This document shows positions 16,944 to 24,738 of a DNA stretch of 64,000 nucleotides, piece by piece; position 1 is the first letter of the stretch, and the number at the start of each line of letters is the position of its first letter. The stretch lies in contig NZ_JACVPF010000002.1 of assembly GCF_018882055.1 (NCBI RefSeq), positions 248,001 through 312,000 of the forward strand, given 5' to 3'. Below the pieces are notes generated by a model. It saw only the letters and a program-made list of their open reading frames with translations, did no database searches and had not been told where the DNA came from. Position numbers and translations under genes: made by a program. This DNA is from Polynucleobacter sp. es-MAR-4 (lineage in GTDB: Bacteria > Pseudomonadota > Gammaproteobacteria > Burkholderiales > Burkholderiaceae).

Positions 16944-18089
16944 GTGAATATTTTCAAAAAAACACTTAGTCTGTTCACGGCTACATCTTTGATGGCAGCC
17001 TCCATTGGCAATGCCATAGCTTGTACGTCTCTTGTCATCACCGACACAAATGGCAATGTGTATCACGGACGAACACTTGAAAACTCTGCGCGGCCACCAG
17101 CATTGCTGACGTATATGCCTGCAGGCACAAAAATTGATTCAACTACCCCCACGGGTCAGCAAGGTATGACCTTTAATACAAAATATGCATTTATTGGTGC
17201 GGGCAGCTCTAAAGGCTATGGTGTTAAGCAGCAGCTATTTCTAGATGGTCTTAATGACCAAGGTCTCAGCTTATCTGGTAACGAGATAACCCCAACCACC
17301 TCAATGACTTTGGGGTCGGATAATTCGAAGATTCTCTCCGGTCAACTTTTTAGCACTTGGGTGCTTGGAAACTTTAAAACGGTTGATGAAGTTAGGAAAG
17401 TTTTATCTAGTGATGCCGTACAGGTTTGGTTACCAGATGTTAAATTGTTTGACAACCTTCCCGTCCCACTTCACTATGCAATTCACGATAAAAGTGGCGG
17501 CGCAATTGTGATTGAGTTTGCAAATGGCTTGGCCAATATCTATGACAACCCTGTTGGCGTTTTAACTAATGGACCTCATTTCCCATGGCATCTCGAAAAC
17601 CTGAACAACTATACATTTAATAATGTTGATAAAAACACAGGGCAGTTAGGGAAACTGAAATTAGCCACAGCGGATTCCGGCAATGCAATTGCAGGCCTTT
17701 CTGCTGCGAATACCTCACAGGGACGCTTTGTTAAAGCAGCTTTTTATGCAAACTACGTAACAAAAGGCACAACACCGGATCAGGCCATCAATCAACTTGG
17801 CCACATTATGAATAATTTTGATCGTCCTGACGGTCTTACTGTTGATCCTGCAGGCAGCAAAGGCGATGGTGGTGCTAGCAGCAGTAAATCATCAAGCGAA
17901 GTTTCTGATTTCACTGTAATGAAAGATCTTTCACGCGGTAAATATTACATTCGTAGTATTAACAATTCCCTGAATTGGGCTGTAGTTGATCTAGCTGCAT
18001 TGAAGAATCTAAAAGAGATTAAGGCACTCCAAGCGTATGGAATAAATAATGCCGGCCCTCAGGATTTATCTTCTTCATTTTTGAAATAA
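16944..18089 (+). CDS. exported linear amide C-N hydrolase, paralogue 2
   Basis: Second choloylglycine hydrolase-family Ntn-hydrolase of the region, 381 residues from the chosen GTG start. That start is preceded by AGAAAG and gives a standard signal peptide ending before Cys27 (NAIACTSL), the expected catalytic N-terminal Cys of the mature enzyme. A TTG at 16881 would add 21 charged residues and spoil the signal. GRTLENSARP corresponds to the Arg region, and a Ser/Gly/Lys-rich insertion (GSKGDGGASSSKSSS) sits near the C-terminus. It shares architecture with 11666-12790 but is clearly diverged. It has its own downstream terminator. The substrate is unknown. Confidence 0.84.
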   Translation: MNIFKKTLSLFTATSLMAASIGNAIACTSLVITDTNGNVYHGRTLENSARPPALLTYMPAGTKIDSTTPTGQQGMTFNTKYAFIGAGSSKGYGVKQQLFLDGLNDQGLSLSGNEITPTTSMTLGSDNSKILSGQLFSTWVLGNFKTVDEVRKVLSSDAVQVWLPDVKLFDNLPVPLHYAIHDKSGGAIVIEFANGLANIYDNPVGVLTNGPHFPWHLENLNNYTFNNVDKNTGQLGKLKLATADSGNAIAGLSAANTSQGRFVKAAFYANYVTKGTTPDQAINQLGHIMNNFDRPDGLTVDPAGSKGDGGASSSKSSSEVSDFTVMKDLSRGKYYIRSINNSLNWAVVDLAALKNLKEIKALQAYGINNAGPQDLSSSFLK

Positions 18090-18110
18090 TTCAAATTTAG
18101 GTACATTAAT

Positions 18111-18132
18111 AAAACCCGCTACGGCGGGTTTT
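18111..18132 (+). terminator. terminator after amide hydrolase 2
   Basis: AAAACCCGC pairs with GCGGGTTTT (nine pairs, TACG loop) and is followed by ATTTTG, 21 bases past the stop codon. Confidence 0.85.
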
Positions 18133-18209
18133 ATTTTGTCCGCAAGGACTAGAGCAAATTTTGCAATGCTAATATGAGGCCTTGAGCAACCCATTGCACA
18201 CCAAACCTT

Positions 18210-19163
18210 ATGATGCCTTTGAATAACACCCTACGCCGCTTAAATGCCAACCTGATGCGGGGCGTTAATTTAGTAATCGCAACTCTTCTAATCTCGTTTG
18301 GCCTTAGCTTTTCAGTGCAAGCTCAAGATAAACCTGAAATTAAATACGCTTCGGTGAATGGCGTGAAGTTAGCCTACTACTTAAAAGGCAAAGGCGACCC
18401 GATGATTATGATTATGGGTTATGCCGGCACATTAAGTGCATGGGACCCCGCTCTTCTTGAAGAGTTGGCAAAGAATAACCAACTCATTATTTTTGATAAT
18501 CGTGGCGCTGGACTGTCCACCGATACCAAAGAAAATAATACGACTATCCCGCAAATGGCAGATGATGCCGCAGCCCTAGTCAAATCATTGGGATTTAAAA
18601 AGGTAAATGTATTCTCATGGTCCATGGGTGCTCGAGTTGGACAACAGCTTGTAATCAGACATCCAGATCTGGTTAGCAAAGCTATTCTGTGCGCTCCTAA
18701 CCCAGGTGGAAAATATCAGATCGCCATTAATAAAAAAGTTGGAGAAGAGTTAAATAATCCTAGCTTGTCACCTATGGAGAATTTTGAGTTGTTATTCCCA
18801 ATGACGCCACAAGGTAAAGCGGCTGCTAAGGCTGTATATGAAAGATTTATGGCAGCAAAGGCTGCAGGAACTATCCCTGATGATTTTGTAGTATCTAAGG
18901 AAACAAAGGCTCGCCAAGTTCGAGCTCGTATCACCCTTTGGGATGCCGACAATCAGAATTACCTTGATTTAAAGAAAATTAAAATTCCCGTGTTAGTTGC
19001 CGATGGCCGCGAGGACATCATAGACAATCCACAGAACTCAGTAGTCATTGCCACTCAAATTCCTTTTGCTTGGTTAGCGTTTTATGAAGGTGGGCATGCC
19101 TTCCTATTCCAAAGTTACAAGAAACTTTCTGAAACTGTAAATATCTTCCTGCAAAATGACTAA
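18210..19163 (+). CDS. exported alpha/beta hydrolase
   Basis: A 317-residue alpha/beta-fold hydrolase with an N-terminal signal segment (LVIATLLISFGLSFSVQAQ). The oxyanion region is MIMGYAGTLSAWD, the nucleophile elbow is SWSMG with Ser138 (the usual first Gly replaced by Ser), the acid lies in VADGRED and the His in EGGHAF. The family includes esterases, lactonases and haloperoxidase-like enzymes, so the reaction cannot be assigned. It sits between a terminator and the third tRNA fragment, closing module 2. Met16 is an alternative start giving a shorter signal peptide. Confidence 0.85.
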   Translation: MMPLNNTLRRLNANLMRGVNLVIATLLISFGLSFSVQAQDKPEIKYASVNGVKLAYYLKGKGDPMIMIMGYAGTLSAWDPALLEELAKNNQLIIFDNRGAGLSTDTKENNTTIPQMADDAAALVKSLGFKKVNVFSWSMGARVGQQLVIRHPDLVSKAILCAPNPGGKYQIAINKKVGEELNNPSLSPMENFELLFPMTPQGKAAAKAVYERFMAAKAAGTIPDDFVVSKETKARQVRARITLWDADNQNYLDLKKIKIPVLVADGREDIIDNPQNSVVIATQIPFAWLAFYEGGHAFLFQSYKKLSETVNIFLQND

Positions 19164-19171
19164 CCAGCCCA

Positions 19172-19385
19172 CCCTGTTTGAGCCAATTAAACCTCTTTAG
19201 GCCCGTTTGTCGCGAGTTCTAATCTCGCCTGACCCACCAGTATCAAGAAACCCTCACTAGCAATAGTGGGGGTTTTGTCTTTGTAGGCTGGCGAAATATG
19301 TTGGTCACTATGGGTACGCAATAGATGATCTATTGGACGTTTCGAGCGGGGATGGAAGGCGCTAGGTGAGACTGAGCGTCCTAGA
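19172..19385 (+). repeat. diverged tRNA-Lys 3' end with type-A flank (junction 3)
   Basis: From 19203 the sequence follows the tRNA 3' end with three substitutions (CCGTTTGTCGCGAG, TTCTAATC, CTGACCC), then the type-A hairpin (19248-19276) and about 100 bases similar to 11490-11590. Upstream, 'GCCAATTAAACCTCTTTAGG' resembles the sequence before junction 4. It is a decayed boundary between modules 2 and 3. Confidence 0.8.
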
Positions 19386-19426
19386 TATTCCATTAATTTG
19401 AATTTAAGTAATTGCGATCAATCGCG

Positions 19427-20662
19427 TTAAATCGGCTGAATTTCAGAAATCTCAATTGCAAATGGCTCGGAAAAGACTTCTTGATAAACCTCCAAAAACT
19501 CTGGTGTTGATCTGAATTCGCGGAATATTGGCCAGTCCTCGTAATCTCTTTTCTTGACTGACCCATTCGAACCAATATTGCGCATTAAGGAAGCGCTAGA
19601 TAACCAGTCACCTTTTAATACTGCATTCCCAAGCTGAAACGAATCAATGAGTGCAGACCAATCATATTGGCTTAATATTTCATTGCACTTATTAGAGTCT
19701 CCAGCCCATTTGTAAGCTTGTGCCCGATTTAAAACTAAAGCAATTCTGTACCATTCAGAATGAAAATTCTTGAGCGTATTGCATGCAAAGTCCAGCAACT
19801 TAATGGCCGATAAATAATCACCTCTATCGATGAGTCCATAAGTCGTCTCAAGCAAATACTGGTCGGCACTCTCACATTCCTCGGGGAAAATTTTTCTCCA
19901 TAAGACTTGACCAAGCATGATTCCCAGCACAAGCAAACAAGAGGCCGACTCATCAAAATAAGCCTTTGTTACCTGAAGTTGAGCGCCTTCAGTTACTTCC
20001 GACCCAAGACTAAAATGCTTTTCCTTGCAAGTCGAAATGTAATGACTTGAAACGACTCCATCGGCATGCACGAAAAGATTTCGGCGTTCAGTTAGCTCGA
20101 TAAATTGAGGAAAAATTTCTAGACCCTTTGTCAGGGGGAGATTAAAGCGCTTCTCCATCCATTTAAAGTGGTCGGTATGGCTAGTTCTTAGAACACCCTC
20201 AATCTCTTTTTCAATAACGTGATCTCGAATAGCCTCAATAGAATTAAATGCAGTAGCCGCTGCGAATGTAATTGTTTTTTCTGACGCATTTAACAGCTCA
20301 ATACGTCCAACTAAAATTGCCTTTAGTAAACGTCCGAGAAACGCATCATATTGACTAACAAGTGTGACGAATAAGCTACGCGGCACTAATGTTTGCGCCA
20401 GCATCGCATTTTCATGACGCCCTTGAACCTTTAAAAATCTTCTTATATCAACTGCAGGGATAGTGATCCTAGGCGGGTTCTGTGACCGATCAATATGCTG
20501 GTGTTTTGCTACAAACTCATCAAGACTTTTCTTAGATGAACTGCGCATTGCATGCAAACCAAATAGAGTGATTGGCAAGACCTCTTTTAGACTTTCAATC
20601 TGGCGGATAAACAAATTTATCTCGTTTCCAATTGAATTATTGATTTTAGGAGGTTTTGTCAT
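19427..20662 (-). CDS. uncharacterised HEPN-motif protein with TPR-like C-terminus
   Basis: A 411-residue protein of no recognised named family. A helical middle region contains RNLFVH (residues 194-199), which fits the Rx4-6H signature (RNxxxH form) of HEPN ribonuclease domains found in toxin and phage-defence systems. Residues about 265-360 contain repeated helices resembling tetratricopeptide repeats (DYLSAIKLL, NRAQAYKWAGDSNKC). No signal peptide or membrane segment is seen. It lies 90 bases downstream of the PD-(D/E)XK-like gene on the same strand, so the two may form an operon. A ribonuclease effector role is an inference from one motif plus island context. Confidence 0.6.
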   Translation of the reverse strand: MTKPPKINNSIGNEINLFIRQIESLKEVLPITLFGLHAMRSSSKKSLDEFVAKHQHIDRSQNPPRITIPAVDIRRFLKVQGRHENAMLAQTLVPRSLFVTLVSQYDAFLGRLLKAILVGRIELLNASEKTITFAAATAFNSIEAIRDHVIEKEIEGVLRTSHTDHFKWMEKRFNLPLTKGLEIFPQFIELTERRNLFVHADGVVSSHYISTCKEKHFSLGSEVTEGAQLQVTKAYFDESASCLLVLGIMLGQVLWRKIFPEECESADQYLLETTYGLIDRGDYLSAIKLLDFACNTLKNFHSEWYRIALVLNRAQAYKWAGDSNKCNEILSQYDWSALIDSFQLGNAVLKGDWLSSASLMRNIGSNGSVKKRDYEDWPIFREFRSTPEFLEVYQEVFSEPFAIEISEIQPI

Positions 20663-20752
20663 AAATGCTTTTTACCGTGTAGACAGGCAAACTTAAAGTT
20701 ATAAGAAAAAGCTAATCATTAAAAAATATCTAGTTTCACATTAATTTACATT

Positions 20753-21940
20753 TCAAACTCTATAAGCCGATAAATCCATCTCTTCACTACCTCGTAAGCG
20801 CATGGTGTACTTGTCGCCATCCACATAAATGAAGATATGCTTGTACTCACGACCATCCTCACGAACAGTGGAACTGAGTTTTTCCCTCAATTCTTCTAAC
20901 TTGGCATAAGGGACGGCAAAGTTGACATCCAAATCGACCATCCCGAAGAGCATGTATCCAGAAGCAGCCTCGCTTAAGAATTGACGCTGAACCTCGTGAT
21001 AAGCGTACCAGTAGAAAATCTCTGAACGAATGTATCTTTTAGATATAGCGACTGCTGCATGAACACCCCCACTTTGATCTGCATAAAGGGAGTATTTCTT
21101 CTTGACTAAGACCTTATCTAGCTTAAAGCCCAATTCCTCAATAGCCACTTGCTTCTTCTGTTCAATGATTTCTCTGGGGGTTGTTTGGGGTGTAGCGTAA
21201 GTTTTTTGCTCTGACTTATCTTGATAATCCAAGGGCTCACCTGCCCCGTCAATCTCTAGATCCTTATCTTCAGCAGCGGTAAAGATCACATCTACGATCT
21301 TATCGATACGGGTATATTCAATCGGCTTGAGAATAGTGTGAATCTTTTCCGTTACTTCTTTGCCCGAAGTTGATAAGTTCACTTCCATCAATTTGATTAA
21401 AGCCTCGATACCGATAATTCTCATAGTCCAGGCATGCCTTGATCCCCGAACTTGAGCCTCCAGCGATTCAGTCTCATCCCTACCAATAACAATCAATATT
21501 GGTGAATCATGGGGAACCCTCCCCGCTTCAGCCAATCGATCTCGATAAGTGGCGATGACGTCTAACTTAATTGTGTAAGCATTGGTGGTCTTAACCTCAA
21601 TTACCAAGCAGTCAGAGCCAGATGTCCAAATACCATCGTAGCCAATATCGTTACGAACACCCTGATAGCGGCCGTTTTCCGCAGTAAATCCAAGTCTTCT
21701 ACCAATCTCATTGACGACATCCTGAAGCACCTGACCACTATTAGTAAAAGCATGGTCAGTACAGTAAGTAGCATATTCAGCCAGCTTTTTGCTATCCACC
21801 TCGGTTAGAAACTGCCTAAATTCAAGAGATGTTTCACTGCCATCCTTGAGCTGGCCATCGCCCGCCATTTTGACAATGGTTTCAAGATTCATCTTTAAGA
21901 CTGAATCTTTAGTGGCTTTCCAGATTTCAAGTAGTGGCAT
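20753..21940 (-). CDS. PD-(D/E)XK nuclease-like protein
   Basis: A 395-residue protein not recognised by name. Residues 95-120 carry a PD-(D/E)XK-type core: Asp102 in GYDGIW, then Glu115-Val-Lys117 in CLVIEVKTT, preceded by a helix (VLQDVVNEIGRRLGF) that often supplies an extra acidic ligand. This is typical of restriction-endonuclease-like domains. The C-terminal part (about 270-395) is a separate region containing YWYAYHEVQRQFL and ending in a domain with IYVDGDKYTMRLRG. It precedes the HEPN-like gene on the same strand and diverges from the CoiA-like gene. No methyltransferase partner is present, so a classical restriction-modification system is unlikely. Confidence 0.65.
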   Translation of the reverse strand: MPLLEIWKATKDSVLKMNLETIVKMAGDGQLKDGSETSLEFRQFLTEVDSKKLAEYATYCTDHAFTNSGQVLQDVVNEIGRRLGFTAENGRYQGVRNDIGYDGIWTSGSDCLVIEVKTTNAYTIKLDVIATYRDRLAEAGRVPHDSPILIVIGRDETESLEAQVRGSRHAWTMRIIGIEALIKLMEVNLSTSGKEVTEKIHTILKPIEYTRIDKIVDVIFTAAEDKDLEIDGAGEPLDYQDKSEQKTYATPQTTPREIIEQKKQVAIEELGFKLDKVLVKKKYSLYADQSGGVHAAVAISKRYIRSEIFYWYAYHEVQRQFLSEAASGYMLFGMVDLDVNFAVPYAKLEELREKLSSTVREDGREYKHIFIYVDGDKYTMRLRGSEEMDLSAYRV

Positions 21941-22016
21941 ATATGTAATTTTTAGATTTTCTACATATTACAAGGATTTGGGGTGCCATTACCCACTAGC
22001 CAAATCAAATCCGAGT

Positions 22017-22063
22017 GTCGCGAAACCCGACGCTTCAGCGTCTAAGTTGTCGGGTATCACGAC
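22017..22063. repeat. strong imperfect stem-loop between divergent genes
   Basis: Fifteen-base arms GTCGCGAAACCCGAC and GTCGGGTATCACGAC pair at 13 of 15 positions around a 17-base loop, with a competing inner hairpin GACGC-TTCA-GCGTC. It lies between the divergent nuclease-like and CoiA-like genes and has no T-run, so it is more likely a protein-binding or mobile palindromic element than a terminator. Confidence 0.6.
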
Positions 22064-22092
22064 AACCCAGCCTTTTGCGGTAGCATAAATCC

Positions 22093-22845
22093 ATGAAATT
22101 CTCCCTAGTTAACGGACAACGCCAGGAAGCCCAGCCTAAGCTAACAGGCATATGCCCAGCTTGCGGTGCTTTTATGACTGCAAGATGCGGACGAATCCGC
22201 GTGCACCACTGGGCTCATACGAATCAAGGTCGTTGTGACCCATGGTGGGAAACAGAATCCGAGTGGCATCGGGGCTGGAAAAATCAATTCCCCGCTGAAT
22301 GGCAAGAATTCATACAACGTGGCGACACTGGCGAAAAGCACATTGCTGACGTTAAAACTAAGAATTGCTGGGTAATTGAATTTCAACACTCGGCCATTGA
22401 TTTTGATGAGCGAATTTCGCGAGAGCGTTTTTATCAAAAGCTCATTTGGATAGTTGATGGCACAAAACATAAAGGCGACATAGAGCCATTTAAAAAGGGA
22501 TTTATTTACGGACAATCCCCTGACCCACTATCACCTAACAAATACCGAACATTTTTCCCCAAAGGGAATCTTCTCAAAAATTGGTCAGAAAGCTCAGGTC
22601 ACGTGTTCTTTGATTTTGGTGAGGAACATCCACTTTGGTGGATTTATCCCGGAAGCAATGAAACCTACGCATATATCCAGAGTATTACAAGAGACCAGTT
22701 AATTCAAAGCCTCCAAGAACAGAGTGTTAGCGGAAAAAATGGGTTTGATGCCCTAATCCATGACTTTGAGAGCTTCATAAAGAGGTGTGAAGCCGATCCA
22801 GAGCTACCTCGACTTCAAAGATTAAAAGACATTCAAAAGGGTTAA
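22093..22845 (+). CDS. competence protein CoiA-like nuclease-domain protein
   Basis: A 250-residue protein similar in layout to the CoiA family. An N-terminal zinc-binding-like segment (CPACG at 21-25, RVHHWAH, then ESEWHRGWK) is followed by a nuclease-like core with EKHIADVKT (Asp86) and WVIEFQHS (Glu96-Phe-Gln98), the E-x-Q variant of the PD-(D/E)XK motif seen in CoiA. CoiA aids transformation in Gram-positive bacteria; related proteins elsewhere are of unknown role. It is the only gene of its type here and no other competence gene is nearby. Its promoter region is shared with a large stem-loop. Confidence 0.75.
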   Translation: MKFSLVNGQRQEAQPKLTGICPACGAFMTARCGRIRVHHWAHTNQGRCDPWWETESEWHRGWKNQFPAEWQEFIQRGDTGEKHIADVKTKNCWVIEFQHSAIDFDERISRERFYQKLIWIVDGTKHKGDIEPFKKGFIYGQSPDPLSPNKYRTFFPKGNLLKNWSESSGHVFFDFGEEHPLWWIYPGSNETYAYIQSITRDQLIQSLQEQSVSGKNGFDALIHDFESFIKRCEADPELPRLQRLKDIQKG

Positions 22846-22895
22846 ACCTAAAGAAATCACATGCAAGTGTCGTGTTTCGAGACATTTTAAATAAT

Positions 22896-22911
22896 TTAGT
22901 TGCATAGCTAA
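22896..22911. promoter_or_regulatory. candidate MarR operator 1
   Basis: TTAGTTGCATAGCTAA, an imperfect palindrome with outer TTAG/CTAA arms, lies 23 bases upstream of the MarR start. Fifteen bases of it recur upstream of the tautomerase gene. Confidence 0.6.
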
Positions 22912-22934
22912 CCAATATCGGCTAGACTACCTAC

Positions 22935-23354
22935 ATGTTTGAACAATGCCTCTATTTCAATACCACCAGCCTAGCTCGCCAGCTAGAGAGGGAATGGACT
23001 AGCGCATTTAAGCCTTTTGGCCTCACCCCCTCACAAGCATTCATGCTTAGAGTGGTTCTAGATAAAGCCACGTTATTACAAAGCGAACTGGCCTTGGAGA
23101 TGAATATCAGCCGCCCTACTGCCACTAGAGGATTGGATGGCTTGGAGAAACTGGGGCTCATTAAGCGCCTAACTTCGGAGAAAGATGGTCGTGAACAAGA
23201 GATTCATCCGACTAAGAAGGCTGTTGAGATGAAAGATGCCATTAATGCGGCCAGTGGAGCTGTTACCAAGCGCCTCAAGAAAGTATTGGGCACAAACCAT
23301 TTTGAAGATGTTGTTGGGCTACTTCGAGGCATTAGATCTGCCCTGAAGGAATAG
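22935..23354 (+). CDS. MarR family transcriptional regulator
   Basis: A 139-residue winged-helix regulator. The recognition region LQSELALEMNISRPTATRGLDGLEKLGLI and the wing (TSEKDGREQEIHPTKKA) are typical of MarR dimers that bind small phenolic or electrophilic ligands and release DNA. The length is normal. It lies 75 bases upstream of the tautomerase gene on the same strand. Both genes are preceded by the motif TAGTTGCATAGCTAA, which points to autoregulation and direct control of the tautomerase. Confidence 0.9.
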   Translation: MFEQCLYFNTTSLARQLEREWTSAFKPFGLTPSQAFMLRVVLDKATLLQSELALEMNISRPTATRGLDGLEKLGLIKRLTSEKDGREQEIHPTKKAVEMKDAINAASGAVTKRLKKVLGTNHFEDVVGLLRGIRSALKE

Positions 23355-23374
23355 GGACTTTTTTATTTTGCTAA

Positions 23375-23389
23375 TAGTTGCATAGCTAA
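23375..23389. promoter_or_regulatory. candidate MarR operator 2
   Basis: TAGTTGCATAGCTAA, identical over 15 bases to the site upstream of the MarR gene, lies 41 bases upstream of the tautomerase start. Confidence 0.6.
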
Positions 23390-23429
23390 TTAGTCTTATT
23401 GAATTGATTTATTTACAAAGGAGAATTAC

Positions 23430-23819
23430 ATGCCAATCTTGAACGTGAAAGTCAGCGGACAAAAGAATATTGCTACGACTAAAGCTATTAATGAACTACT
23501 GCTAGACCTTACCCATCGCATTTTGGGGAAGAAAAAGGAAGTTACCGCTATCGCAATTGAATACGTAGATGCAGACTGCTGGTTTGTGGGTGGCAAGCTA
23601 TTAAGCGAGCAAGGGAAGAATAGTTTTTACTTTGATATCAAGATTACTGATGAGACCAATACCAAAGATCAGAAGGCTCAGTACATCAAGGAAGCATTTG
23701 AGGGTTTTGAACGCATCCTAGGCAATATTCATGAAGAGAGCTATATCTACGTACAAGATGTCAGGGCTGCTAGCTATGGATATGGTGGCAAGACTCAGGA
23801 ATATCGATATCACCAATAA
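23430..23819 (+). CDS. tautomerase family protein (4-oxalocrotonate tautomerase-like)
   Basis: A 129-residue protein of the tautomerase superfamily. Pro2 after the initiator Met (MPILNVKVSG) is the catalytic general base once Met is removed. At this length it is about twice a 4-OT monomer and similar to the MIF/CHMI-type or fused subgroup members. A good AAAGGAG-type ribosome-binding site precedes the ATG. Such enzymes handle unsaturated keto acids or halogenated acrylates. Its probable MarR regulator lies directly upstream, suggesting induction by an aromatic or reactive compound. Confidence 0.82.
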   Translation: MPILNVKVSGQKNIATTKAINELLLDLTHRILGKKKEVTAIAIEYVDADCWFVGGKLLSEQGKNSFYFDIKITDETNTKDQKAQYIKEAFEGFERILGNIHEESYIYVQDVRAASYGYGGKTQEYRYHQ

Positions 23820-23832
23820 CACCGCAAATACC

Positions 23833-23865
23833 GCCGTAACCCAATGAAATATATGGGGTTACGGC
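23833..23865 (+). terminator. hairpin after the tautomerase gene
   Basis: A perfect ten-pair stem, GCCGTAACCC with GGGTTACGGC, lies 13 bases after the tautomerase stop. The T-run is weak, so termination efficiency is uncertain; it separates the MarR-tautomerase unit from the Fic module. Confidence 0.5.
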
Positions 23866-23922
23866 TATAGAATTGGGCAAAATTTCCTAGGAAATCAGCC
23901 CCAAATCCACTAAAATAGGTAC

Positions 23923-24120
23923 ATGCCAACTAAGTTTGCCACCCAATCTCAATCCCGCCAATACAACGTTTCTAACGCTGTGGCTTCTGCTCGGATTGAA
24001 GGTATTGTTCCAACTAAGCAGTTAGAGCAAAACCTCACTGATTACGTTGCCGGCAAAAAGAGTATTGCGCAAATATTGGAAGAAACTAAGCAACGCTATG
24101 TCACGCTACGACGCGGATGA
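23923..24120 (+). CDS. VbhA-like Fic antitoxin
   Basis: A 65-residue protein with the Fic-inhibition motif (S/T)xxxE(G/N) as SARIEG (Ser22 to Gly27). In VbhA-type class I antitoxins the Glu of this helix pairs with an Arg of the Fic motif and blocks ATP from binding productively. The rest matches a VbhA-like helical domain (TKQLEQNLTDYVAGKKSIAQIL). The 3' end overlaps the Fic toxin gene by 23 bases in a different frame, which ensures that antitoxin translation precedes or accompanies the toxin. Confidence 0.85.
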   Translation: MPTKFATQSQSRQYNVSNAVASARIEGIVPTKQLEQNLTDYVAGKKSIAQILEETKQRYVTLRRG

Positions 24121-24691
24121 CACCTACTGCTACCCAGGTACAGATGTACTTCGAAACAAAGCAGAAATAACTAACGCACAAGATTTAGACACCTACGAAG
24201 GTGAGCTATCTACTTTGCGATCAATTGAGATCCTAGAAAATCCCATAGTAGGTCAATTTGACCTTGCTCATCTTCAGCGCATTCATTTGGCACTCTTTCA
24301 AGATGTATATGACTGGGCCGGGAAGATTCGCACAGTAGATATTAGCCGTGGCAATAGTCGTTTTGCTAATGTGCGCTTTATAGAATCTGCGGCAAACGAT
24401 ATATTCAACAAACTAGCACGTGAAAACTGGCTCAAAAGCCTGGATGCCGACTCCCTATCAAAAAGATTAGCTCACTATTTATCAGAGATAAATGCCCTTC
24501 ACCCTTTTCGAGAGGGAAATGGTCGCGTACAACGCATATTCATCTCGCAACTTAGTCAATCAGCAGGCTATCAACTCGACTACTCCGACCTTGAGCAGGA
24601 GCAAATTTATCTAGCAATGGAACTGGCATTTAATGGCGATGAATCCATTCTTGCCAATCTCATTCTTGAGCGTTTGGAGAACAGTGACTAG
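24098..24691 (+). CDS. Fic toxin (adenylyltransferase)
   Basis: A 197-residue Fic-domain enzyme that transfers AMP from ATP to a hydroxyl side chain of a target protein; bacterial FicT toxins are known to modify gyrase and topoisomerase IV. The canonical motif HPFREGNGRVQR lies at residues 135-146 with the catalytic His135 and the Arg that contacts the antitoxin Glu. The flap region is around KIRTVDISRGNSRFA. ATG 24098 is chosen because it removes a non-homologous N-terminal tail and overlaps the VbhA-like gene as in other vbhAT pairs. It ends 48 bases before the last tRNA fragment, so it is the right-most gene of the island. Confidence 0.92.
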   Translation: MSRYDADDTYCYPGTDVLRNKAEITNAQDLDTYEGELSTLRSIEILENPIVGQFDLAHLQRIHLALFQDVYDWAGKIRTVDISRGNSRFANVRFIESAANDIFNKLARENWLKSLDADSLSKRLAHYLSEINALHPFREGNGRVQRIFISQLSQSAGYQLDYSDLEQEQIYLAMELAFNGDESILANLILERLENSD

Positions 24692-24738
24692 GTTTAAGCA
24701 ATTTACTGACCTGTCTGGGCCAATTGAACCTCTTTAGG

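Noticed and set aside
20753..21940. Classical restriction-modification system
   Set aside because: A nuclease-like motif is present but no DNA methyltransferase or specificity gene is nearby, so only a nuclease-like call is made.
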